A DNA stretch of 64,000 nucleotides from Embiotoca jacksoni (taxonomy: Eukaryota; Chordata; Actinopteri; Embiotocidae): the NCBI GenBank assembly GCA_022577435.1, contig JAKOON010000014.1, forward strand, positions 863,001 through 927,000, written 5' to 3'. Under the pieces are notes generated by a model. The model searched no databases, had not been told where the DNA came from, and worked only from the letters and a program-made list of their open reading frames with translations. How positions within the stretch are numbered: the stretch's first letter is position 1; the number at the start of each line of letters is the position of its first letter. Both the position numbers and the translations under genes were made by a program. Below are positions 48,181 to 61,258 of the stretch, piece after piece.

Positions 48181-49771
48181 TTTCAGATTATTCGGGGTGA
48201 CATTCATGTTTCAAACGGGGCAGAACGTCACCGTCCAAGACCCAACTGTCGTTTTAGTTTCACACAAGATGCTACGACTGTTTCCAACAAATGTTTTAAG
48301 GAAGCAATTCAGTTTATTATTATTGTAGATTTATTGATGTTCCAAAATGAGATTGAAAAGGATAAATTATTTCTCATGACTACCAATCTTATAATTGAGA
48401 TATTCAAATTCTTGACCATAAGGTCACATTGAAATACACGTTGCAGGCTATAAATGGTGCCGTGTACGATATCGCAATACTTTGAGTTGCAGTTGAAGTT
48501 GTCTGCAGAGAAATTGTGAACAATTGGTTAAAGTTTTCATCACATTTCCACATTTTTGAGTGAGATTGTTTACATCATAATATTAATGGTTATTGTCTTA
48601 TCTCGATAAGAGAATGTGGGTTTTGCAGCCTGTAAAGTGGTTGTGAAGTCTCCAGAAATGAGTCATAAGGTATCCCGGTGAGTCAGTTGTCTTTAGTAAA
48701 TAATGGCTGGTCTCCCTGCCCTCCTCTTCATCGCTCCCTGCCCTCCTCTTCATCGCTCTCCGTGGCTGGATGCCTGGGAATGCCGGCGCTCCGCTGCTCG
48801 TCTGCATGCAGCAGGAAGTGTGCAGCTGTTGGCTGCAGTTGTTCGTGTGGGATTAGTGCGTTCGGCTGAGTGATAGCCGAGCTCGACAGCCACATCATCT
48901 AATGTATTGGCTCATTGTTCTCATTAAAGAGAGTGTGCTGTTTGATCCCCGTAGTATTATAATAAGGGCTTCGCCGGTGCGGTAAGCATATGTAAGATAA
49001 TTCGGCTAAGGTGGAGGTCAGCGTGCTGAACAATCAAACGTCATCCACCTTATTGCATCGACTCTTTTCTTTACTTTAGCTCAATATTCAAACCTGTGAG
49101 CTTCTTTTCTGCAAACAGAGGACGGCAGCGGACGTACGGACCATTCAACTTTTAAAATACTTCATGAAGTTTAAAGAAAAAGGCGGTTTATTGAAAATGT
49201 TAATGCTTCAAGTCTGAAGTTTTGACTTTGTCCACAGTTAAAAAGGCTGTTGGCTTCATCTAAGCTCAACCAAGGGATTCATTTGGCCTGAACATAATGA
49301 AAGAGTTCCTCTGACTGTAGTTAACAGCAGAAGATAATGTAGGAAAACCAATGGGGCGGTGTTCAGATCTGTGCAGCGGGAACGAAAACATAATGCATTT
49401 TTAATATATGCAGGGCTGATTACTTTTTGTTCCAGTGAGAACATTCAGTGTTCAAGACCTCCAGGATTTCACTGAGTTTTGTTTTGGAAAGACGACTTGA
49501 GCAGAGTTTCGGTTGACGATGTTTTATTGCAGGAATTTTGCTAAATTACAAACAATCGCAAACGTTGTGGAGATTGCTTGAATTTGCGTTTATTGTCACG
49601 CCCATCTACTCTAACTCTACATGTCTAAAATGACAAAATATTAGCTTCACATCCACCCAAACAGGAACCTCCACGACCTCTGACCTTTCTGTTAACGTCA
49701 GCAAACACGTCACAAACTCGTGAACTCGAGGCTGATGGAACATTACGAGTTCTGACTTCGTGAATCCCACA

Positions 49772-49785
49772 AGAGGGCGCCGTTC
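49772..49785 (+). promoter_or_regulatory. CTCF-like motif
   Basis: CACAAGAGGGCGCC, preceded by CC, fits the CTCF core consensus. Only the motif is seen. Confidence 0.4.
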
Positions 49786-51515
49786 ATATGGACTCTTCTC
49801 AAGTACACGATCAATATGACAAACATAATTTATTTGCTTCTGTTGACGATGTTTTCTTTGGAGAAAAATTGCAAATATTTTGCAAAATTGCGTGATCTTA
49901 TTGTGATCTTTCCTACATTTTTGCTTTTAATACCTTTTTACTGAATGTTGAGTATTTTCTAATTATTGAGGTCTTTAGTTCGTCTCCCAGCAGCACGTGA
50001 CGCTTATAAAATATGCAAAGCTTTTGCATAAATTTACTAAACATACTGACAGCGCAGGTCCAAGTTTAAGGGATGTTTTACAATCTGCAAAATGCCTCTT
50101 CAAGTATCAACATGTTTCAGTCTTGAGGTCCACCATCATGCAGATAACTGCTGCCATGATGCATCACAATGGGGCTAAAACACAACACAGCACTGCATCC
50201 TTTAGAGAAGTCTTACTGTACTGCATGAAAATAATCAATCCTGTGCGAGCAGCGCAGCCAAATCCAATATTTGTGATTCAGAGGAGCTTTAAAAAAACAA
50301 GCCTTTAAGCACTCTCTCCCTGCACGACCAGGAAAAAAAAAACTTGAACCCTGCAGCACTTTTTACCAGAATACATGTAAAAATAAAGAAGTTGGTGTGT
50401 TGCTGGAGACGCTGTTTACGTTGCTGACCCGGCGGGCGACCAGAGTTTAGCCCTCTGGCTCGACTCCACGACGGATTCTTGACCTCCTGGATGCAGGCGG
50501 ATGCTCGTCGCTCTCATTAATGGTTTCCACCGGTCCTCCTCCTGATTGAGTTTCCTTAAACGGCTCCTCCAACAGGTCGTCCCGTCTCGGGGGGGGGAGG
50601 ATCGTTTGCCGTATGGATTTTTCACCGCGCTGAATGATGTGCTCTGAATAACACGGCAGTCAGGGATGTTTCAGGGAAGCTCTGCAGCTCCGGAGAGGGA
50701 GTCGATACGGGAGAAACTCCCTCCCAGCAGGCCAGGGATCAAACTACAGAGGCAGCTGTTGGATGTAAAATCCCACTCAGACATCAAGCATCCACTACAC
50801 ATGAAGACAAGGCCCCTGAAAACCCTTCAATTCAGGCATAAAGCTCTGATGTCAGCTCTGCTCCCGCCAGCCAAACAGCCACGGCTTTGATTCCCTAAAA
50901 CACGTCTCCGATCTTCGGAGCATGCCGAGAAGCTTTTAAAAGCACAAACTGGAATAACAAACACCAAAAAGTGGTCAAACAAAATGCTGGTTTTTTACAG
51001 TTTGGGTCAGTTTGAAGCAGCATGCAGAAAGATTTAGCAGATTTATGGAGGTAAGACGCCACAAAATCCAACAATCCCAAAAAACTCTAATGTGTTCTGT
51101 TATTTATTGAAGCATTAGATTATTAGTACATTAGTGAGTTTACAGGTGTCCAAATGATTGTTCACAGGCTGAGTGTATTTATATTCAGGCCTGAAAATTA
51201 TGTAGCATAAATACACCACAGTTAGATGCATGCATGATGGTGTACATGCATGCAGAATAAAACATCCCTGTTCTTTGTTTTAAAAGAAGACATTGGTGTG
51301 AAGTCTGGGGCAGATTTGGCCATTTGTCTCCAAACTGTGCCCATGCGAATTCGGCCATCTGTACATGACGTCCCCTCATATTTAGAAAGCCCATCTGTGG
51401 GACACATGGCACTCTCTCGGGCCTCCATCCAAGTGCTGGCAGCGGTCCCATTGGTGCCACAGGGACAGATAAAAAAAACCTCCAGTATCGCCTTCGTTGA
51501 GGAGCTTTTCCTTCC

Positions 51516-51539
51516 TTTTTTTTTTTTTTTTTTTTTTTT
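51516..51539. repeat. Poly-T run (24 bases)
   Basis: A homopolymer, followed about 80 bp later by a 24-base poly-G run at 51619-51642. Such runs are prone to assembly and sequencing error. Confidence 0.95.
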
Positions 51540-51618
51540 CTTTCCCCACTTTGGTCTGCAAACAGAGATTAAACCAGCAGCTGCACACACCTGACGCCCA
51601 GTCCAGGCTCATTCTGCC

Positions 51619-51642
51619 GGGGGGGGGGGGGGGGGGGGGGGG
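51619..51642. repeat. Poly-G run (24 bases)
   Basis: An unusually long G homopolymer that could fold into a quadruplex, and is an unreliable stretch for sequence length. Confidence 0.95.
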
Positions 51643-52475
51643 CTCACGTTACCGGGAAACCAGACACCACAATGGTCTTTGACTCCTTCCCGCCTTTTTC
51701 CTGAGCCGTGTCCCCCCCCCCACACCCATACCGTCTCCTCATGCACCTCTCTCATGCCCCCGACTTTGCAGGTTTTTTTTTAAAGTCTTTTGGAGAGCAG
51801 TGGACGGAGCCTGGGAATATTTACTTTGAGCTTGTTGTTTTCAACAGGAGGATTAACTTTCCTGTTGGAGCGTCTGGTGCGTCGTCCTTTCATCCGAGAG
51901 TTAGAGTACAAATAACATTTAAAAATGTAGTAACGTATAGTACAACCCCCATGGGATGCCTCAACCACAAACAGTTTCCTCGTGATGAGAATATGAACTT
52001 CCAAAGTGTCCAAACTGCAACAACTCCCAACTATTGATTTCAGACGAGTTCATTATTTGGCTCGAAGAGTGTTTTTTCTTTTCTCTACTTGGCATCAGTC
52101 AAGAGTGTAGTGTACATTCAATGAAGAGTAATATTGGAAAATAGAAGCGAATACAAATAGAAAATTTGATGAAGATTTCCATTACACTGTTATCGTCAAA
52201 ATAACCCAAAGTTTGCAAATATTAACTCTTTCTGAACATGAGAAAACTTAACGTTACTAAAATGGCATCAACCGTATGTTGTAATGCTGCCGGACGGCAC
52301 CGGAACGACACTGTGCTGTTGTTGTTGTTGTCGTCTTTGTTTTGTTTGTTTTAAGTTTTCTTGATCCGGTTGAAAATCATTCCCATTTTTAAGTGCTTGA
52401 AGATCAAATTATCTCTAAATTTCTGAAAGAGACATTTAAAGTATATCAATTGATTGACAATGTCAACTCCAAGAC

Positions 52476-52545
52476 TAGTTTTGATCCGCTTCCGTTTGCC
52501 CCGTTAAAGCTACTGCAATACACTTCCTGTTTGTTTCAAATATAC
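52476..52545 (+). repeat. Dispersed repeat fragment shared with 55262-55320
   Basis: AGTTTTGATCCGCTTCCGTT followed by TGCCCCGTTAAAGCTACT matches TGTTTTGATCCGCTCCCGTT and TGCCCTGTTAAAGTTACT near 55268. ACACTTCCTGT follows closely here but comes about 120 bp later in the second copy. Confidence 0.7.
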
Positions 52546-53502
52546 ATTATTGACTATTGTATGTAAACTTACCACCACAGGAACAGAAAACAACCACAAC
52601 TTTAGCAGTGTGTTTACCTGTACATGTAATTACAGGTACACTGTTTCTAAATGACTTGTCTTGTATTTTTACTGCAATTTCTTATTAATTATTGGCCAAT
52701 ATGTATATTCAGTTATTTTTATAAGATGATAGCAACCAGCCGGTTTAGCTCTAATGTTTAAAAGCACCATGGCAGGTCCAAATGGAGCTGGATTATGCAT
52801 GAATTTAACCAGTTTTTAGACTTTTTAAAAGTGTAATTATATTCAACCGAACATCTTCATGTTACTCGTGTAGTTCTACCTGAAGTAGCTGAATACAATA
52901 AGATCGAATAACTCTGGAAACTCAGCATCTTCAGGGTGAAGTCAGCCATTAATCCGGAAGGTTGTTGATTGTAATTTTCTACAAAAGAGCCCATAATACA
53001 TCTTTATTCCTGCCGGAGGGTGGAGGCCACAGATTCCCTTCTTCCCTCCGGAGGCGGGTTTGAAACGTGACCACGCGACTACATCACCGGTTGGAGGTTT
53101 CTCTCGTATCTTCAAGTCTGTCGTCCTGTAACGGAGACGAGATCTGTTTCCTCCTGGAACAATGCAGATGCCACCGATCGTCTTCAGTATTTGCTCAGAG
53201 CTCCCCCCCCCTCACACCCCGTCATTGTCCCGAGGAATGCGAGTCCTCTGATTTCCTTTTGTTGTTCGGGTCCGTGTCAAACTGCCGAACCATCCGATGT
53301 GTCACCGTCACCTGGTGAACGCCTGGAGAGGCTGCAGGAATATATTTAGTGCGGCGTTCGGCTCGTCTCCAGGATCGAGTTGTAAAGAGATAACACGAGC
53401 GCATATGACGGAAGTAACAGAATCGTAAGCACCACATTTAGCACCGCGGCTACGCTAACGGGGGAAAGTGATTCATTGACAGCCGACAGAAACAGAAGAC
53501 AC

Positions 53503-53528
53503 TTTTTTTTTTTTTTTTTTTTTTTTTT
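53503..53528. repeat. Poly-T run (26 bases)
   Basis: A T homopolymer in the putative long intron. Confidence 0.95.
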
Positions 53529-53569
53529 AGGGCTTTGAAGATGTTTTTGTAAATGGACTCTTTTGTTTA

Positions 53570-54000
53570 TTTTTCCACAAATATGGATGCACAAATTACA
53601 TTGACTTGCAATTTTACCACAAAACACTCCACAAATTACACAATTTAAATTACATATTACTTTTTATCAGGTAGTTGGTAAAAACAAAACAATTTAAATA
53701 TTTGCTAATTACTAAAATGTTTCCCCAAAAACTCAAATTACTTCAGTTTTTGAGAAAAGTTGCCACAAAATCAAACATGTTTGATTGCAACTATCACACA
53801 AAAGTGAGCAAAATCCTGGAGGATTATTATCACAGGAAGTCAGCACACAGAGTTCTTACAAAATTTGCAATTTTTGTTATTTCCAGCAAATTTACCGCAA
53901 AAAAAATCACTACATTTTTGAGAGGAGATGCCGTAAAATCAAATATTTTTGATCGCAGCAATCACAAACAAAATGCGTGAAATCCTGGTACGACTGTTTA
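53570..54000 (+). repeat. Dispersed AT-rich repeat (GCAATTTT type)
   Basis: Blocks such as GAGGATTATTATCACAGGAA, TTGAGAAAAGTTGCCACAAA and TTGATCGCAGCAATCACAAA recur in diverged form at about 62545-63230 and at 15355-15640 in styxl1 intron 2. They form one interspersed family in which GCAAATTT/GCAATTTT motifs repeat. The family is not named. Confidence 0.6.
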
Positions 54001-57000
54001 AAGGGGCGGTACGGTATTTTTCCTGTCAAATACATTTCCTGTCACATTATTAGCTAAAATCTTGTGTCTCGCTTTGTTACGTCCCTCCGGATTGAAGCGA
54101 TGAAGCCGGTGACGTCTGGCGTCGTGCCAGTCAGCTGCCTGTCACTCAAACCTGCATTCACATCTGCTGGATTATAATGAAATCGGTTTCGAATCCAGAC
54201 CGACTTTGATGGTGGAAGGACGTGTCTGCGTTGGGCGTGTGCATGTGTCGTTGAATATTCATGACGACCTCGGGGCTAACCAGGCAGCCTTTCATGGTGC
54301 TTGCCTCTTGCTAATGGGCTGTGCCAGGCCGGGGATATGGCATGCATCTGGCACTGTTTTTCTTCCTCTTGTGCCATAAACCATTGAAAAGATGTTATTT
54401 TCAGGGTTTTCTTGGTGAATTTTTAGCGTGAAATCTGCACGGTAGTCTCGGGTTCCTTTAGAAACACCCTGAACTCATGTAAATTGTTGAATGAAGACGA
54501 GGAGGGATGTCTGTGTTGGTAGTCCCTGAGCAGGAGCAGCATTGTGCCGGTTGTGTCTGAATGTCCTCGCGGCCCCCGAGGCTCCGTGATCAGTGCAGCG
54601 GTGGAGGGCCACATTTCATGCTTCGAGTGGGACTCTCCCCTTCAGCTGATTCATAGCGCAGCCTAATTATTTTTGTGTGTCTTTTCGGCGGTGCAGTTAG
54701 TGGTTGCAGGGCGTTTGTTTGGCAGATTCCCCGGAGGGCCGATTTGTCTTTGTTTAAAACGTCCCTCGGGAGCAGCAAGAGAGGCGGAAAACGAGCCGGT
54801 TGAAGAAAACCAACAGCAACTGTTGATCGGACAGCGGAATTTATCCGGCCGGTTAGTTTCTCTGTATCACCACCAATAATTCAGGATTTTCAGTGCCAAT
54901 TCATCTTGATGTTGTAGTCTGCCATGTGAAACGTCTAAATGGTGAAAAATATCATCTGAAACCCAAAGATATTCAGTTAATTACCAAAGAAGTCTAAGAA
55001 AAGAGGCCGGAAGCTGATAATACTGTCAGTTTCTTATTAAAAAGATTAATCTTAGGTTTTTGCTAATTAAGTTTGAACTAATTGCTCAAACATTTAAGGT
55101 GGCTTAAAAGGGTTTAAATATGTGGGACATGCTCTTATTCCAGCTGGGTATCATTAAAGGTTGATTCTACATTCCACTTTTTTCTACTCGTAGTCTTAAG
55201 TGGACTATTTTTTTTTACAAGCTATGAACAAAGGTGTATTGATTGATTCACCAAAACTCAAAGTCTTGTTTTGATCCGCTCCCGTTTGCCCTGTTAAAGT
55301 TACTCCAGAACTTCAAGACGACGCTCTTTTTCTCCTCGTAAAGAAAGAAAATGTCTTTGTTCTCGTGAGCCGCCCCAATTTGTCCAAATAAAAAGTTGCG
55401 TTACACTTTTAATACAAACTGAACACTTCCTGTATCTGTTTCAGGCTTTTATTGTGAAACATTTGGAGGAAAGACTGAAATCTGACAATCCCACTTTAGA
55501 TGAGTAATCCAGAACAACTGTTGAAAATAACTTTACTCACCAACAAACAACTACCTGCTGCTAGTTAGTGTTGGCGATCTTTGTTGTTGGCGTGCTACCT
55601 CGTAGCTAGCATTTTTTAACGCTTTTAACTCGACTACGAAGGACGATGAGGACGGAAAGATTCTGCACATTTTGGACTCGGTTAACACGATGCAGAACAA
55701 AACAAAGAAAATATGCAAATACTGTAAATACTCTGAAGGGAAACACATAATCACGTCCCAGATAAAGGTGACAGCTGAAAGATTCCCCGTCTTGAGGACG
55801 TTTCAGATGCTGCAGTGTTTGATAATTCTTCTCCATCTGCTAAAAAACGACTTAATTTAAACGCTGCTGCAAGGCAATGCAAATTAAACTAATTAATGAT
55901 TTCCTGAAGTAATAAGATGTAAAACAATCCTGTAGTTTAATTTATTTGAGCAAAATGCTTCACGAGGAGCTCATGAGATGTTCTCTGACAGGTGGATGTA
56001 TTTCAGACAGTAAAGACTTGTGAAAACTGTCAAATCAAACTACTGAAATTATGATTTTCTGTTTAATCTGCAGCTGCCGTGGAAATAATTAAAAATAATT
56101 CTGCATTAAGGACAAAGTTTGTGCTCAAATGTATTTAAAAAAAAAAAGATTGTCAGTACTATTGACCAACCTAAATTAATGCCATTGACACATGTTGTGT
56201 ACTGAAATTCAGTTTAGCTGTTTGTTTGTTTTTTATAGCAAAATTAGCTGTTTGATAGCATTGTTAACAGGTTTTTAACTTGAGTTTAGCTATTTTTGAG
56301 TGAAATTAGCTGTTTGTTAATGTCAATTCGTCTGAACATCCAGCCCTGGCGACTACTGTGCTTATTATCATCACCGTTCTCATTCACATGAATACAGACC
56401 TGATATTTTTTGAATCTGTGTGCGTTTCGTCACACCGCGTTCAGCTGCCAGGAGTCGGAGGGTTTAGATATGTGGGAGGAATTTCTTTACACGGATGGCT
56501 GTGAAGTGAGACGAGCTGAATGTGAATTGTAAAAGATCAAACAAACGTTGTCCCGTTCTGACTCTGAAGTCCCGTACAGGGTACAGACAGAATAACGCCA
56601 GCGTTTCTCTCAGTAGAAGCGTAATCATGGTGAAGGGTCACGGACGTGGAGCGAGATAACGGGCTTTGTTCACCAGATCAAGATCAGACACTGAAGTGAG
56701 GTGACGTCCAGACAGGGTTTTATTGAGGAGTTGACTTTTAGGGCAATTTTGGTGTCTGCCAGCGTCTTCGTGATGAAAGCTGTCATGTGATCTACCTCCG
56801 CAGCTCCAGTTCAGGGAGAGGAATCTTCCCCGGAGGGCTTCTGCTACAATTTTTCAGAATAAAAGAAAAAAATAGAGTCGTGGAGGCTCCGAGCGAACGC
56901 CGTCTGGTCCTCTGTGAAGGCTGAATTACCGTCTGTGACTGATGCTGGATCATAAAGATAAAGTTGTTGGCAAGCACCTTCCTGGTTGATAACGACATGC

Positions 57001-57693
57001 AGACTTGTATTTCCACTATTTTCATCATAAATACGAAGCCCACGGTGACGAAGCGACCCGGACCGACAGTTTAACAACAAAATATGAAGCTGCAACGAGA
57101 CGACGCTTCTGTGGAAATTTTTAGTGTCTGGAAAACGCTCAACTTCATTAAAAAACTTGAATCCCGACCAAATGAAGACATCGTGTGTTACCCTGAGGGA
57201 TTATCTCGTCCCGCGGCAGCCAGCGTTTCCCTCCAAACAAATTAAAATGGATGTTGATGCGAACAAAATAACCAACAGTTTTTGTGCAAAAGGTTTTTAT
57301 TGCAGCTCCGGATTTAGATGTTTTTCTCTCTTTTGATCCACGAAAAGTAAAAAAAAAAACATCATTTTGGACATTTTACTTTTGTGTCACTTTTTTTTTT
57401 TTGGGGGGGGGGGGGGTGTTGTGCAGTAAATGCATACGAGAACGACAGAGTGCATTTGGTCTGCAGGTCGGCTCGCGTGACCTTTGACCCTAACAGTTTC
57501 CGTGTAAGTGTTGTTTATCCGTCTGAATGCACTTCTGGGCTGCGACGGGAGACCGAACCTCTCGTCCTCCCTCGAGGTGGGAGACGAGAACACAAATCTG
57601 ATCTTAGCCGCCGTCTCCCTGCAGGTCCACAGACAGCCGAGTCATTGGAGGTGGTTCGGGCATCTGCTGGCGGGCTGAGGGAGGCTGCGTGAG

Positions 57694-57707
57694 GTTGCCG
57701 GGGCAAC
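57694..57707 (+). promoter_or_regulatory. RFX X-box-like palindrome
   Basis: GTTGCCGGGGCAAC has perfect X-box half sites. It lies in a GC-rich patch of the putative long intron. Confidence 0.35.
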
Positions 57708-60380
57708 AGACGGCCGGGCCTCGTTGTGAAAGTGACCCTGACCTTGATAGGTGGCTGAGAGTGGATGTAATGCCACAACGCTGGTGCAGAACATTTCTAA
57801 CTGTTTTAAAACTATAATTTGAATGCATGCAGCTTAAAGTACATTTTAAAGTTTGGTTGTTCATATTTTTAAATTAGCGGTCCGCTTTAAATGTCTTTGT
57901 TCATTCTTTAAGACGGCAGGTTTTTTTTTATGTCAGACTTCTCTAATATGCAGTCATATTGATGCAACATCCAGACTCCCTTTAATAAATGATGTCTCCT
58001 TCAGTGTTGCACGCTCATCTGCTGCGTGAAGATCGTTACGGACCGTCAGCTGGCCTCAAACATAAAAAAAAACACGTACATGTGACTAGATTTGTGGAAA
58101 CGACGTCCAAAAATCCTCCTCGTCAGTTTAACGTGCAGCAAACGGGCTGGAGAAAAACCTCTGACTCTGCAAAGCCCCCTGCAGGGCCGGAGGACTCATG
58201 ACGCCGTGGGCTTCCTCCACCTCCAGCTAGCTTGGCATCTGCTGCCCAGCAGAGACCGGCAACACGGATATATATCGACAGGCCTGGAAGGAAAAAACCA
58301 AAGCACACGGGGGCTCGTTAAAGGGTACACAACAACCGGCCAATCACAGCAGAGGAGGAGGCTGCAGACGGTTACAAATACACAGATCATGTAGAGTTGT
58401 GGTCTTCATCTTACTGCCTTAAACTACCAGTCTGCACATGCTCAGATGGTGCAAGTGAATTTTACAGACTTTGAGGCGACATTGAACTGGTTTCCATCTC
58501 AAAGTCCAATTTGGAGCTGAAGAAGAAGGTTTTAAATTACAAGATGTGGCCTCCTTCATAAATCCTACAGATTAGTTGTAAAGCAGAAGGCCTGAACTTC
58601 TCAGGAATTGTGAACTCAAAGGTTCAAGCTGGTTTTATATTTATATTTCTTGGTAACTACTATGAAAAGACTTCCTTCGCTTCTGTGTCTCCAAACCTGT
58701 TAGTTCTGCTGAAAAGTCAGTTTCTTTTCATGTAAAGGCTCAGTAGCGTCTTAAAACTGATTTTCAGGAAACATTAATCAAACAGGAGTACTTGGATTTG
58801 CAGATTAATAAATATTTGATGCTTTAATGAGGATTTCTGCAGTGTTTGCAGGACAGACTCAAAATAAACCCGTGCATGTTGATGAACTGCACTGATTCGG
58901 TTTATTGATGTGTTTTTAATAGTTTTTTTTGACAGTAGTGGAGGAAATAATATTTGTTGATACGGTCAGTTTATTGTTTTTTTTTTCTCTTTAATAGGAT
59001 TAACTAATAGTACGAAAAATAAATATTCCTTTTTTGTGTGTCTTTTTCTGTTTTAGATTTAGTTTTTAACTGCTGTAGTTCAGTTTTGTAATTGCATAAA
59101 GTTAGAGGACTTGTGAGAGAAAATCAAAGCAGCTTCAGAAGAAGTTTCGATGTGACTTTTAGTTGCTCGTGTAGGTCAAAGCTCTGCATCACGAAGCCTC
59201 CTGAAACTCCACAGCCTCAGTTCACATTGTAGAGTTTTTATAGAAATGTAAAAGTCTAAGTTTAGAGGACATCATTGAGTTTTTCAGCCACAGAAGACAG
59301 CGTCCGGAACCGTTTCCACAGGTTCACTTCTGCTCTCCACGGTGAGTCTGCAGAGCCTCATGTGTAAAATCAGCGGAGTGCTCCTTTAATAAGAGCCGGT
59401 CACGCTGCCCGTCGTGATGCATGTACCCTCACCTGTAAAAAAAACAAGCTTAAATCAACTTTAACCTACTTTATAACTTTTTCAGCTTCACGGAATAAAG
59501 TTAATTTTTCAACTTTATTCAGCGCTGATTCAGCATTTTCACACTTTTTACTGCCTCCATGTTCTCTTGTTTTCACATGTTGGCGTTTATCATGGCGCTG
59601 TGAACTCGATCTGCCACAAGCGTTCGCTGCAGGCGTTTGATCGACGCTTCGGGGCTGAATCCGTCCGAACAACCTGAAATATCGCGGTGAAAACATGCTG
59701 AGCACAAAGCAAGTCTGTCTTTGGTGTGAAAGAATATTTATAATTTGGTCAAAATGTTTTGCACATGAACTCAGAAACTGTCAGCGAGCGTCACGTCAGA
59801 ACAGGAAGTTTGTTAACTTGAGTTTAGCTGTTTTTTTTAGTGAACTGATCTGTTTGTTATCGTTGTCAGCTGGTTGTCAGACTGTCAACACAGAGTTCCT
59901 CCTGCTCATCACGGCTGCGTTCAACAGGAACACTATCAACGTTTAAAGGCCTACAAACTGAACAAATTGGTGTCCTACCGTTGAAGCATCACGACGGGGG
60001 TCTGATATTCTCCATCTTTGCTCTCACGGTGTTATTTTTAGTGCATTCGCCGGCTCAGCTCCCGTTCAGCAGACCATCGCTCTGTTTGGCTCTAAATGAA
60101 CCGGCAGGACTTCCTTCGTTGAGCGGCAGCGTTTCCACCTCTTCATCACAGACGGGAAAAACATTCACGTTTGTCTTTTAGAAATCCCCTCAAACTGAGA
60201 GGACTCGTCCCGCTGTGGGATCCGAGTGTCACATCAGAGAGACGGTTTGGGAAAGTGTCCTCATTGAATCACTTCAATTCAATTAGAAAAGGCTCCAACA
60301 CACAATGAGCATTTTGATGCAGAGAAAACAGCTCTTTGATTGGATTGAGCTGATCCGACACGAGGAGCAATTGTTTACCA

Positions 60381-60419
60381 ATATATATATATATTTATAT
60401 ATAATTTATATATATATAT
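60381..60419. repeat. (AT)n microsatellite
   Basis: A short AT-repeat run followed by a T-run at 60427-60444. Confidence 0.9.
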
Positions 60420-61179
60420 TTTTAAATTTTTTTTTTTTTTTTTTATGTCATCAGACTTAATAACTCTCCATGTGTAGCGACTCGCCGTGAAGCAGTCGTG
60501 TGACGGCGGCCGGGAGCTGCCGGGTAATCGTCCAGGTCGTCTCGGCTCGCAGATCAAGGCCGTGGGTCTGGATCTTTTGAACTTGACATTTCAAAAGGGA
60601 GAGGATAAAGAGATGCTTAAATATCAAATCCTCCCTCAGCCCTGTTATTGGATGCTGTTAAAAGATCAACCGCCTAATCAAAGAGGAGTGTTCAGAGCGA
60701 GGGATTGTCCCGGTGTGCATCCGTCTGTGGAAGTTGATTTATTCATGTTTCAGCATAAAACTGGGTTATCTCACTTTTTCTTTTTTGTGTGTGACTTTTT
60801 TACAGCTAGTTTACTTTAAAATCTGTGGGAAGAGTCACATTTCCTCCAAAAGGGGGCGTGGCCATGTTGCAGGCTGAAGTTATGTGTGTGTGTATATAAT
60901 ATGGCTATAGATAGAGCAGGTTGATTGACAGTCTGTTTACATTTTTTTGGAGGTCAGTTAAGAGTGAATGATAATTTTGTTGACCCGTTAACTGATAAAC
61001 TGATGAAATACAAAAATGTCCCACTTTTGTGACAGCACTTGAACGTGGCATGAGCTGAAAGCGGGTGAGAGGAAGTTTTTTTTTTCTTTTCTTTTTTATA
61101 GCTGCACAGGTGTGTGAGAAGGAGATCAACAGGCATTTCATTGTGTGTGGTCCTGTGATAATACTCTACTAAGTTAAAC

Positions 61180-61203
61180 CCCCCCCCCCCCATCCATCCA
61201 TCC

Positions 61204-61255
<52 letters not shown>
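61180..61255. repeat. Poly-C run plus (CA)n microsatellite
   Basis: Poly-C at about 61180-61190, then CATC units, then about 25 CA units ending near 61255. Confidence 0.95.

Positions 61256-61258
<3 letters not shown>

Noticed and set aside
57384..57778. Overlapping frames on both strands in a GC-rich patch
   Set aside because: GC-rich sequence leaves many frames open. No family or splice pattern was recognised.
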